Below, piece after piece: positions 7,495-13,082 of a DNA stretch of 13,092 nucleotides. Each line of letters opens with the position of its first letter. The first letter of the stretch is position 1. The DNA comes from DATEGZ01 sp035519535 (GTDB lineage: Bacteria; Acidobacteriota; Vicinamibacteria; Vicinamibacterales; SCN-69-37), in contig DATIWF010000095.1 in the NCBI GenBank assembly GCA_035519535.1, positions 1 to 13,092 of the forward strand, given 5' to 3'. Made by a program: the position numbers and the translations under genes. The notes below the pieces were generated by a model. That model made no database searches and was not told the DNA's origin. It saw only the letters and a list, made by a program, of their open reading frames with translations.

Positions 7495-8157
7495 TCAGCC
7501 CCCCAGCGCCATCGTGAGCGCGACGAGAATGAGGCCGACGGCCACGGTGATCACGCCGAACACCCACGGCGCCCGGCCGACCAGCCGGCCGTAGGCGATG
7601 CCGCAGATGAAGAGCATGGCGACCGCGACGCCATTCGACACGCGCAACGCGAGCCTCGCGTCGCGAATCAGCATGAACGGCACCGCCACGGGCAATGTCG
7701 ATAGAAAGACGAGCAGGCACAGGGCCAGCGCCCCGCGCCAGTCTGCCCCGCGAAGGGCCCGCGGGGTCACGTCCGGCAGGCGCGTCAGGCGTTGGCGTAA
7801 GGTCTCGATCTCTGCGGGCTCGAGAACCGCCGCCACCGGCACCGGCAACCACTCCGCGATTCGCTGGTGCGCAGCGCGTGGGTCCGACGCCCGGCGCACG
7901 GCTCTGAGCGCGGCCACGGCGCGACTGCGGTGCGCGAGGTCGCCCATCAGGTAGAGCAGGCCGTCGATGATGCCCCAGGCCAGATTGCAGCCGAGCGCGC
8001 CGAGCAACATCGTGCGCACTTCCTCGCGCCCGGCGCCCGCCACACCGAGCGAGCCCGTGAACGTGAGGACCATGATGAGACCGAAGAGCACTTCGGCGAC
8101 TCGATCGGCCGGATCGACCACCTGCCGGACGGCTCGCGAGGGGCGGTCGTCGGACAT
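7495..8157 (-). CDS. VIT1/CCC1-like integral membrane protein
   Basis: This is a 220-aa membrane protein. Two N-terminal helices (about residues 22-40 and 48-71) read VLFGLIMVLTFTGSLGVAGA and MLLGALGCNLAWGIIDGLLY. A charged cytoplasmic segment rich in Arg, Glu and Leu spans about 75-140. Three more helices lie at about 143-163, 174-192 and 196-218. The first two helices and the five-helix layout resemble the VIT1/CCC1 iron/manganese transporter family, in which the metal-binding cytoplasmic part lies between helices 2 and 3. Transport activity here is inferred, and the classical Glu-rich metal motif is not obvious. Its first eight codons are part of the 84-bp direct repeat. It is followed after 1 nt by the beta-barrel-like gene. 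Confidence 0.72.
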   Translation of the reverse strand: MSDDRPSRAVRQVVDPADRVAEVLFGLIMVLTFTGSLGVAGAGREEVRTMLLGALGCNLAWGIIDGLLYLMGDLAHRSRAVAALRAVRRASDPRAAHQRIAEWLPVPVAAVLEPAEIETLRQRLTRLPDVTPRALRGADWRGALALCLLVFLSTLPVAVPFMLIRDARLALRVSNGVAVAMLFICGIAYGRLVGRAPWVFGVITVAVGLILVALTMALGG

Positions 8158-8217
8158 CCCGGCTGAGTGTACTCTGCCGGTCGCCGCTCCGGCCCCTCAG
8201 GGATGGGCCGCCATGAA
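8134..8217. repeat. 84-bp direct repeat, left copy
   Basis: This sequence is identical over 84 bp to 9153-9236, offset 1,019 bp, in the same orientation. The flanking bases differ at both ends (8133 C against 9152 A; 8218 C against 9237 A). This copy holds the first eight codons of the VIT1-like gene (minus strand), its upstream region, and a sequence equal to the last codons and stop of the alpha/beta hydrolase, here detached from that gene. Within the repeat GAGGGGC (8138-8144) and GCCCCTC (8192-8198) form a widely spaced inverted pair. Confidence 0.97.
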
Positions 8218-8317
8218 CCGTCGTCGTACGCTCCTGCAAACCTTGGGGTTCGGCAGCGCGCGGTGCCGCCGACAGCGGGCCTTCAACACCGCCGACCAAT
8301 GTCACCCGTCCGGCTGA
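8213..8317 (+). pseudogene. Possible truncated Tat-signal gene start (34 codons)
   Basis: An ATG at 8213, inside the left repeat copy, opens a 34-codon frame starting MNRRRTLLQTLGFGSA. This resembles a twin-arginine export signal (two or three Arg, then a hydrophobic LLQTLG stretch). The frame then turns into a Cys/Arg/Gln-rich sequence and stops at 8315-8317, with no mature domain. It could be the broken 5' end of an exported enzyme gene brought in with the PEP-CTERM cassette, or a chance frame, since the first codons are fixed by the repeat. No good ribosome site was seen. Confidence 0.22.
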
Positions 8318-8379
8318 CAAATCGTCTTCATTCCACGCGTATTGGGCATAGGCCGAACGGGTGACGCTGGTCACCCGTT
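8301..8379. promoter_or_regulatory. GTCACCCGT half-sites and inverted repeat upstream of the PEP-CTERM gene
   Basis: GTCACCCGT occurs at 8301-8309 and again at 8370-8378, and its reverse complement ACGGGTGAC at 8357-8365. The last two are part of a perfect 10-bp inverted repeat, AACGGGTGAC at 8356-8365 and GTCACCCGTT at 8370-8379, with a 4-nt spacer. Three copies of a 9-mer in 80 bp of non-coding DNA directly before a gene suggest a regulator binding site; the inverted pair could also form an RNA hairpin. The bound protein is unknown. Confidence 0.55.
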
Positions 8380-8383
8380 TGCA
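8367..8383 (+). promoter_or_regulatory. Possible sigma-54 (-24/-12) promoter
   Basis: CTGGTCACCCGTTTGCA contains the two invariant sigma-54 dinucleotides, GG at 8369-8370 and GC at 8381-8382, separated by the required 10 nt, and the -12 side matches TTGCA. Sigma-54 control of PEP-CTERM genes through a PrsK/PrsR system has been described in floc-forming bacteria, which makes the match plausible. Against it, transcription would start about 12 nt downstream, only some 5 nt before the ATG at 8399, and the match overlaps the inverted repeat. Confidence 0.35.
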
Positions 8384-8398
8384 GAAGACGGGCGAACC

Positions 8399-9148
8399 AT
8401 GCGCCTTCACAGACTGGTCCTCCTCCTCGCATTCGTCTCAGTCGGCGCGCCGGCGCTGGCGAGCTCGTTTGTCGTAGTGCCCAACAACCGGGCATCAACT
8501 GCCGGCAACGGCACCGATTCTGTCGGCCCCGGCGCGGAACCGGATACTCGGTTCCAGGAACTTTATGGCGGCGGCCAGTTTCTCCCGATCGGGTCGCCGA
8601 TCCTGATCGACCAATTTGCCTGGCGCGTGGCTCCGGGCACCGGCGTCTTCGACGCCACCTTCGCGAACGTTGACCTGTACATGTCGACGTCGCCCCGGTT
8701 TCCGAACCTGAACGGCGGCGCCTCGGCGCTCATGTCGGAGACCTTTGCTGACAACGTGGGACCTGATAACACGCTCGTGTACCACGGGCCGGTGACGATG
8801 GTCAGCCCCGGCTGCGCCGGCCCGGCGCCGTGTCCGTTTGACCTGGTGGTCACCCTGCAAACTCCGTTTTTCTACGACCCGCTGCAGGGACGGCTGCTTC
8901 TGGACTTTCGCGTGTCCGGCATCTTCGGCGTCGTGCACAGCTTCTGGGACGACGACGATTACGGCGGCGGGTTCGGCTCGATTGCAAGCGTCGGCGGCCC
9001 ATTGGGTGCCATCGCCGGCGATTTCAGTGCCAGCGGCGACATCACGCAGTTCCGCTACACTGCCGTGCCGGAGCCGGCCACGATGACGCTACTGCTTACA
9101 GGACTGGGTGCCGCCGCCGCGGCGCGCCGGCGGCGCGTCGCGCGGTAG
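8399..9148 (+). CDS. PEP-CTERM sorting domain-containing exported protein
   Basis: This is a 249-aa exported protein. MRLHRLVLLLAFVSVGAPALA (1-21) is a Sec signal peptide. The middle is a Gly/Asp/Phe-rich, probably beta-sheet domain with no recognised enzyme motif (ILIDQFAWRVAPGTGVFDATF and LVVTLQTPFFYDPLQGRLLL segments). The C-terminus is a textbook PEP-CTERM signal: VPEPA at 223-227, a hydrophobic helix TMTLLLTGLGAAAAA, then RRRRVAR. Exosortase cleaves such tails and the proteins reach the outer surface, often in exopolysaccharide matrix or flocs; no exosortase gene is in this window. ATG 8399 is chosen because it starts the signal peptide, although the ribosome site is weak. The gene is antiparallel to all its neighbours and lies between the two 84-bp repeats, so it looks like an inserted cassette. 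Confidence 0.88.
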   Translation: MRLHRLVLLLAFVSVGAPALASSFVVVPNNRASTAGNGTDSVGPGAEPDTRFQELYGGGQFLPIGSPILIDQFAWRVAPGTGVFDATFANVDLYMSTSPRFPNLNGGASALMSETFADNVGPDNTLVYHGPVTMVSPGCAGPAPCPFDLVVTLQTPFFYDPLQGRLLLDFRVSGIFGVVHSFWDDDDYGGGFGSIASVGGPLGAIAGDFSASGDITQFRYTAVPEPATMTLLLTGLGAAAAARRRRVAR

Positions 9149-9152
9149 CCGA

Positions 9153-9236
9153 TCGCGAGGGGCGGTCGTCGGACATCCCGGCTGAGTGTACTCTGCCGGT
9201 CGCCGCTCCGGCCCCTCAGGGATGGGCCGCCATGAA
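9153..9236. repeat. 84-bp direct repeat, right copy
   Basis: This is the perfect second copy of 8134-8217. It begins 4 nt after the PEP-CTERM stop codon and covers the last seven codons of the alpha/beta hydrolase including its stop (minus strand, 9216-9236), plus a sequence equal to the start codon and first codons of the VIT1-like gene at 9153-9176. The latter is not followed by the rest of that gene. Together the copies imply an ancestral junction hydrolase stop, 39 nt, VIT1-like start. Confidence 0.97.
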
Positions 9237-10196
9237 ATCGCGAATCGCGCGGCGCAGGTCGTCCGGACACTCGAGATAGGAAAAGTGACCGCAGCCCTTG
9301 AGCGTCACCAGCCGGGCGTCCGGCAGCGCGGTCGCGATGTGCCGGGCGATTTCGATCGGGATGAAGTCGCGATCCCCGGCGATCACCAGCGTCGGAATCT
9401 TCAGGTTCCGCAATCGCGGCAGCAGATCGTACCCGGGCACGTTCCAGCTGTCGGCCATCAACCGGTCCTCGATCGCCCGGGCTTTCAGGATGCCTTCGCT
9501 GCCCTGGCTGATGAACGCTGCCCGCATCGTCGTCATCAGCTTTTCGTAGTCGGCCGGGCGCGCTAGGGCGAACTTGAAGTGAATGCGATAGCGCGCCGCG
9601 ACCGCTTCCGGGTCGCCGCCTTTGTAGGCGGCGCTGCTCAGAATCTCGCGCTGTCGATCCATGTCGGGACCGAGCTGCGCGGCGTACGCCGTCCGCAACA
9701 CCGTGACGTCGCTCGCAGACGCTGGAGCGGGATTCATGAGCACGAGACGCGAGACATGCGCGGGGTAGCGGAGCGCGTATTCGAGCGCGAGGACGGTCCC
9801 CCAGGAGTGTCCGAGCAACGACGCCGACTCCAGCTGAAAGTGCTGCCGCACGGCGTTGATGTCGTCGATGTCGGACGCGAGGGAGACGTCCTCCGGCCGC
9901 ACGCCGTCGGCGGATTTTCCGCGGCCGCGCTGGTCGTAGTAGATCAGACGGTACGCGTCCGCGAGGCGATCGAGATCCGGCAGCAGATACGCGTGATCGA
10001 AGTCCGGTCCGCCGTGCAGGACGATGACGCCCGGCCCGGTGCCGACGTCGCGGACGTAGAGCGAGGCGCCGCCGATCGCCACGCGCCCTTCGCGCGCTGG
10101 CGCCGCTTGCTCAGCGAGCCGCGCGGCGCCGGACATTGAATTCGTCAGCGTCAGGAGAACGGCACCGGTGATGCCAAGGGTGGCGCGCATGGTCAT
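9216..10196 (-). CDS. Exported alpha/beta-fold hydrolase, proline iminopeptidase-like
   Basis: This 326-aa serine hydrolase has a hydrophobic N-terminal signal-like segment (about residues 5-25). The alpha/beta hydrolase core shows the oxyanion-hole motif VIVLHGGPDFDH (57-68), YYDQRGRGKS (86-95), the nucleophile elbow GHSWG with Ser131, the acid residue in AGDRDF (Asp277) and the catalytic histidine in GCGHF (His304). HGGP plus DQRGRG is typical of the prolyl aminopeptidase-like branch, but these motifs are shared with esterases and other hydrolases, so the substrate is open. All triad residues are present. ATG 10196 overlaps the stop of the reductase gene by 4 nt (ATGA), so the two are co-translated. 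The last seven codons lie in the 84-bp repeat. Confidence 0.9.
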   Translation of the reverse strand: MTMRATLGITGAVLLTLTNSMSGAARLAEQAAPAREGRVAIGGASLYVRDVGTGPGVIVLHGGPDFDHAYLLPDLDRLADAYRLIYYDQRGRGKSADGVRPEDVSLASDIDDINAVRQHFQLESASLLGHSWGTVLALEYALRYPAHVSRLVLMNPAPASASDVTVLRTAYAAQLGPDMDRQREILSSAAYKGGDPEAVAARYRIHFKFALARPADYEKLMTTMRAAFISQGSEGILKARAIEDRLMADSWNVPGYDLLPRLRNLKIPTLVIAGDRDFIPIEIARHIATALPDARLVTLKGCGHFSYLECPDDLRRAIRDFMAAHP

Positions 10197-10762
10197 GCGG
10201 ACAGCGGCCTCGGCTCATAGCGCATCGCCACCGCCCCCGAGCCGAACTCCACCCGGCCCATGAGCTTCAAGTCGACGCGCTTCGAGAGCCCGGCGAACAA
10301 CGTCGGCCCGTGGCCCGCGAGCCTGGGATGCACCACGAGCTCGTACTCATCGATCAGTCCCAGCTCCGTCAGCGCCAGCGGGAGCTTCACACCTCCGACG
10401 AACAGTCCGTTGCCAGGCTCCCGTTTGAGCTGCTGAACGGCCCTGCCCAGATCCCCACGGACGAGCTCGGCGTTCCAATCGACCCGATCCAGAGTGCTCG
10501 ACACGACGTAATTCTTTGCGGCGTCGATCGTCCGGGCGAAGGGTTCCATCCAGGGTGCCATCCAATCGGGCCTCACTCCTGTCCGCGCGGGCGCCCGCCA
10601 CGCTGCCTCCATCATTTCGTACGTCACCCGGCCAAAGAGGAGGGCATCGGCCCGGGCGATGTTCTCAGCCGCGCGACGATGCAGCTCTTCGTCCGCGATG
10701 ATGACACGATGGTCGCAGCACCCGTCCAGCGTGACGTTGATGGAGTACCGAAGTGGTCGCAC
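10193..10762 (-). CDS. Dihydrofolate reductase-family (RibD C-terminal domain) protein
   Basis: This 189-aa protein has the RibD C-terminal/DHFR-like fold, as in the YyaP/YwjB group. RPLRYSINVTLDGCCDHR at the N-terminus, ADALLFGRVTYEMMEAAW (about 38-55), the phosphate-loop-like GNGLFVGGVKLPLALTELGL and DEYELVVHPRLAGHGPTLF are family landmarks for NADPH binding. Stand-alone members lack the RibD deaminase half and are generally not part of riboflavin synthesis; the physiological substrate is unknown. Translation starts with GTG at 10762. It is the first gene of the minus-strand set and overlaps the hydrolase start (ATGA). Confidence 0.9.
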   Translation of the reverse strand: MRPLRYSINVTLDGCCDHRVIIADEELHRRAAENIARADALLFGRVTYEMMEAAWRAPARTGVRPDWMAPWMEPFARTIDAAKNYVVSSTLDRVDWNAELVRGDLGRAVQQLKREPGNGLFVGGVKLPLALTELGLIDEYELVVHPRLAGHGPTLFAGLSKRVDLKLMGRVEFGSGAVAMRYEPRPLSA

Positions 10763-10838
10763 GACACAATCGTACCGCCGGCGGCCTCACAACTCCACCA
10801 CGCTCGCATCGCGCGCGAGCATGCGACAAAACCCGTTG

Positions 10839-11099
10839 ACTTCAATCGGACCCTGGTCGGCCACGAGCTGCGGCGAGACCGATCGAGCGGGGCGCATCAT
10901 CGAGCGCAAACGGCTGACGCGCCGGCAAATGGAGCGGTTCATCGACGCGCTCGAGGCGGGCACGGAGGTCGTCATGGAGGGGTGCGGGACCGCCCACGAC
11001 TGGGGGTCGAACAGCAAACCCTGCAGGCCCTGCATCGGGAGCGCACGCAATGGCAGGCCACGCTGCGCGCGGATCAACGTGATGCGGGGGCTGTTACGA
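10839..11099 (+). pseudogene. Decayed IS110-family transposase
   Basis: Short pieces of an IS110-type transposase are readable only by changing frame. Frame one gives RAGRIIERKRLTRRQMERFI then DALEAGTEVVMEGCGTAHDWG up to about 11006; IS110 proteins have a Glu-Ala-Cys-Gly-x-Ala-His-x-Trp block here. Directly afterwards, in another frame, comes VEQQTLQALHRERTQWQAT (11006-11062), which in intact proteins lies tens of residues further on. A third shift then yields ARINVMRGLLR to about 11099. The missing stretch holds catalytic acidic residues, and the rest of the protein is absent. The element is dead, with at least one internal deletion and a frameshift. IS110 elements lack terminal inverted repeats, so exact ends cannot be read. 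Confidence 0.7.
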
Positions 11100-11225
11100 G
11101 CCTCGGCGAAACGCGATCGTCAAGGCCGCGCTGCGGCGGCCGCAGCTGACGCCGGCCGTGCCTCGCAGCTCATTCTGGTCGGGTTTCTGGCACACCGACC
11201 GGCACACGAGCCGAAAGACGTCGAT
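11100..11225. other. Non-coding stretch between transposase remnant and tRNA terminator
   Basis: I see no supportable gene here. The only structure is GGCACACCGACCGGCACAC at 11189-11207, which recurs with one mismatch at 11436-11454 on the other side of the tRNA fragment. Short frames in this stretch show no recognisable domain. Confidence 0.5.
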
Positions 11226-11261
11226 GGAAAAAAGAAAGGCCCCGCAGATCGTTGCGGAGCC
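11226..11261 (-). terminator. Rho-independent terminator downstream of the tRNA-Asp fragment
   Basis: Read on the minus strand, GGCTCCGCA (11261-11253), a 6-nt loop and TGCGGGGCC (11246-11238) form a 9-bp stem with one G-U pair, followed by TTTCTTTTTT (11237-11228). This is a classic intrinsic terminator, placed 9 nt after the CCA end of the tRNA fragment, as expected for the native downstream end of a tRNA gene. Confidence 0.9.
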
Positions 11262-11270
11262 TTGGGTTAA

Positions 11271-11317
11271 TGGCGGGGCCGACGAGACTCGAACTCGCGA
11301 CCTCCGGCGTGACAGGC
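11271..11317 (-). tRNA. 3' fragment of tRNA-Asp (GTC), probable integration scar
   Basis: On the minus strand, 47 nt match the 3' part of a bacterial tRNA-Asp: the anticodon loop CTGTCAC with anticodon GTC (complement of 11311-11313), the 3' half of the anticodon stem GCCGG, variable region, T-arm with TTCGAGT between pairing arms, CGGCCCC acceptor strand, discriminator G and encoded CCA at 11273-11271. The 5' part is missing: where the paired CCGGC, D-arm and 5' acceptor strand should be, the sequence is an unrelated T-rich stretch (11318 onward). It cannot make a functional tRNA. A 3' fragment ending inside the anticodon stem-loop and keeping its terminator is the usual result of tyrosine-recombinase integration at a tRNA gene. 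Confidence 0.85.
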
Positions 11318-11662
11318 AAAAGAAATAGATCCACGCCGCTCGCGAGTTGCCGACTTTGCTGAGCAAATGCCCAAGGTCGACCGACAGTGCTAGTCACACA
11401 GCAGCACGGAATGACACGGTTCCTCGACCGTGAGCGGCACACCTACCGGCACACCTCGACGGCGCCATCCCCCGCCGCAAGAGCGCGCAATCCTCGGCCG
11501 CTCACTCCGATCGCTGGCCGAAAAAGGGGCCAGGAGAGAGTTGGGCGAACGGACCGGGCTGGTGGGCCTCCGCGAGTTAGCCCGTGAGGGGCTCCGAAAG
11601 GTATCCCGGCCCGATTCGAATCAAGTCGGCAGTCCCCCGCATGCGCGTCGCGCGAAAATGCC
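11318..11662. other. Island-side spacer without a recognised gene
   Basis: No gene is identified with confidence. TTTGCTGAGCAAA at 11355-11367 is an interrupted palindrome close to the tRNA junction, and the second GGCACAC double motif lies at 11436-11454. A GTG-started frame 11430-11666 (78 codons, plus strand) contains a charged, helix-like stretch ERAILGRSLRSLAEKGARRE but has no clear ribosome site and no family I recognise; it could be a gene remnant. GATTCGAATC at 11615-11624 is a 10-bp palindrome. Confidence 0.4.
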
Positions 11663-11692
11663 TTGACAACGACACTGAGTACCAGCCATTCT
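11663..11692 (+). promoter_or_regulatory. Candidate promoter of the fulvocin-like operon
   Basis: A perfect TTGACA at 11663-11668 is followed after 18 nt by CATTCT (11687-11692), a weak -10 that matches TATAAT at three positions. Transcription would begin near 11700 and leave a leader of about 90 nt before the start codon at 11791. The region is visibly less GC-rich than the left part of the window. The perfect -35 is the main support. Confidence 0.4.
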
Positions 11693-11790
11693 CATCCTCG
11701 CTCCCCGAACAGTATTCGCGTTCGACATAGGAACTCGGTTCACAGCCGTGTTCTCCAGAGCAATTCGCAGTCCATTTGGGGAGGTGTTCT

Positions 11791-12462
11791 ATGAGGCAGT
11801 CCACGCAACGCTGGGCTTGGTGCTTGACGGTCCTGACGTTTCTGACCGTGCCTGTCCTGTCGCTGACGCTCCTAGATCTGTTGCCAACCGCTCAGGCTTC
11901 AGCAGCCAGCTGGGCAGCGCGACTGACCGAAGGACAGGTACACCAGCAAGTCAGACAGATATCACTCCTCAGTGGTAGCGAACAACGCGCGCTGTTTGCG
12001 CGGCTGACTCACCGAGAACAGTCTCAGTGGTGGGCCGAAGAACTCTCTCGATTTGACGCGGAGCATCCGGCGCTGAACGACGACCAGCGATCGATCCTCG
12101 ATCAGGCTCGGCGGATGCTTTCCGAGGCTTTCTTCGCGAATCCTCGATCCTTCAGGGATCAAAACGCTCGTTTGCTCAAGGCAATTGCACAGCACTTCAC
12201 GCCCGAGGAGCAGCGCGAATTGATGATCTCGCCTGCTGCGGATCATTCGGTGCTGGCGAGTCTCGCGCGCCCTGCAGCATGGTTACGTAGCCACGTTGTC
12301 GCGATGGCCTCGGGCAAGTGCACTTGTATTCAGGAGAGAGACCCCTGCGGCAGCGGAACGTATTGCAGCGCAAACGTCGAATGCGAAATTGATCCGGGAA
12401 ATTGCTATATCGGTTGGTTCCAGTGGGGAGATTGCTACGGCCTCTGTGTGCCGAATCCGTAA
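11791..12462 (+). CDS. Fulvocin C-related bacteriocin precursor
   Basis: This is a 223-aa exported precursor. Residues 1-42 form a long signal peptide (AWCLTVLTFLTVPVLSLTLL core, then AQASA). Residues 43-170 are a charged helical region without cysteine (QREQSQWW-type and RELMISPAADHSVLASLARP segments), acting as pro-region or carrier. The last 48 residues, from about Lys176, hold eight cysteines at 177, 179, 186, 192, 198, 205, 215 and 219. The spacing C-x-C-x6-C-x5-C-x5-C-x6-C followed by x2-G-W matches that of fulvocin C, a small disulfide-rich bacteriocin of Myxococcus fulvus, as I remember its sequence; the last two cysteines are spaced differently. Release of a roughly 45-residue peptide with four disulfides is inferred. 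GGAGG at 11780-11784, 6 nt before ATG 11791, fixes the start. A thioredoxin-like gene follows after 46 nt. Confidence 0.75.
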   Translation: MRQSTQRWAWCLTVLTFLTVPVLSLTLLDLLPTAQASAASWAARLTEGQVHQQVRQISLLSGSEQRALFARLTHREQSQWWAEELSRFDAEHPALNDDQRSILDQARRMLSEAFFANPRSFRDQNARLLKAIAQHFTPEEQRELMISPAADHSVLASLARPAAWLRSHVVAMASGKCTCIQERDPCGSGTYCSANVECEIDPGNCYIGWFQWGDCYGLCVPNP

Positions 12463-12508
12463 ACTTCCGGTCTAGGTCGACCGACCGGCTGCGGCAGGTG
12501 GAGGCGCC

Positions 12509-12991
12509 ATGATACTGAAATTGATTCTGATTTGGTGTTGCGTGGCGATGGCAGCGCTCTTTGCTGCCGGTTCTGCGGTGAGCCTCGCGACAGCAGTCCG
12601 CCCAGCCCACCATCACTTCGCTGCAGGTGAGTCTATTCCTGGGCTGAAGCCGTTACTCCATGGAAGGGCGTTCAACGTACTCTTGTTCGGTCGCGACAGT
12701 TGCGGCGCCTGTGAGAAGTCAGCCCCGTTCTTACGGATGCTACAAACCGCAGTGACTGAAAGAGCCGACGCTGAGCTTCTCGTTTTTTCGGTCGGGTCGT
12801 CATGGGAACCTCTGCCTGGCCTCCATTCGATCCGTACGCTCTCTCCTGGAATGGTCCACGACCTCAACATCACCGTCGTGCCCACCATACTAATGGTTGA
12901 TGGGCGGAGCGTTGTGGTGGGCTCTCAACAGGGAGTCCCGACTTTGCAAGAGGAGAGAAGACTAGTGGATCTCGCCAAAGGCGGTCGGTAG
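12509..12991 (+). CDS. Membrane-anchored thioredoxin-like protein
   Basis: This 160-aa protein has an N-terminal membrane segment (residues 2-24, LKLILIWCCVAMAALFAAG), followed by a thioredoxin-like domain probably facing the periplasm. FNVLLFGRDSCGACEKSAPF carries the active-site CxxC as Cys65-Gly-Ala-Cys68 after a beta strand. ADAELLVFSVGS is the next strand, and ITVVPTILMVDG contains the cis-Pro loop (Pro125). The C-terminus is short. Such proteins reduce, oxidise or reshuffle disulfides; direction cannot be told from sequence. It follows the eight-cysteine precursor after 46 nt and is likely co-transcribed, which suggests it helps fold or protect that peptide. GGTGGAGG at 12497-12504 supports ATG 12509. 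Base composition matches the preceding gene and not the left part of the window. Confidence 0.82.
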   Translation: MILKLILIWCCVAMAALFAAGSAVSLATAVRPAHHHFAAGESIPGLKPLLHGRAFNVLLFGRDSCGACEKSAPFLRMLQTAVTERADAELLVFSVGSSWEPLPGLHSIRTLSPGMVHDLNITVVPTILMVDGRSVVVGSQQGVPTLQEERRLVDLAKGGR

Positions 12992-13052
12992 CCCAGAGTG
13001 CGTTGGTGCCTGGGCGTTCCACCGGAAACCACCTCTCCTGAAGGTGCGATCA

Positions 13053-13082
13053 CGGCGTCGCCCGTTTTGACGGGCGACGCCG
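13053..13082. terminator. Perfect 13-bp hairpin after the thioredoxin-like gene
   Basis: CGGCGTCGCCCGT (13053-13065) and ACGGGCGACGCCG (13070-13082) are perfect complements around a 4-nt TTTG loop, beginning 62 nt after the stop codon. Such a stem is very stable and is placed as an operon end. There is no T-tract on either side, so it may be an imperfect terminator, an mRNA-protecting stem, or a repeated palindromic element; the window ends 10 nt later. Confidence 0.55.

Noticed and set aside
8134..9236. PEP-CTERM unit as a classical insertion sequence
   Set aside because: No transposase, no terminal inverted repeats, and an 84-bp flanking duplication is far too long for a transposition target duplication.
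11094..11442. Minus-strand frames with an Arg-Ser-Arg-Val-Arg-Val-Ser-Ser-Ala-Pro-type segment
   Set aside because: This peptide is the well-known spurious translation of a tRNA 3' end; it helped confirm the tRNA fragment instead.
11611..11629. GATTCGAATC palindrome as a possible second tRNA T-arm
   Set aside because: No matching T-stem, acceptor strand or CCA around it on either strand.
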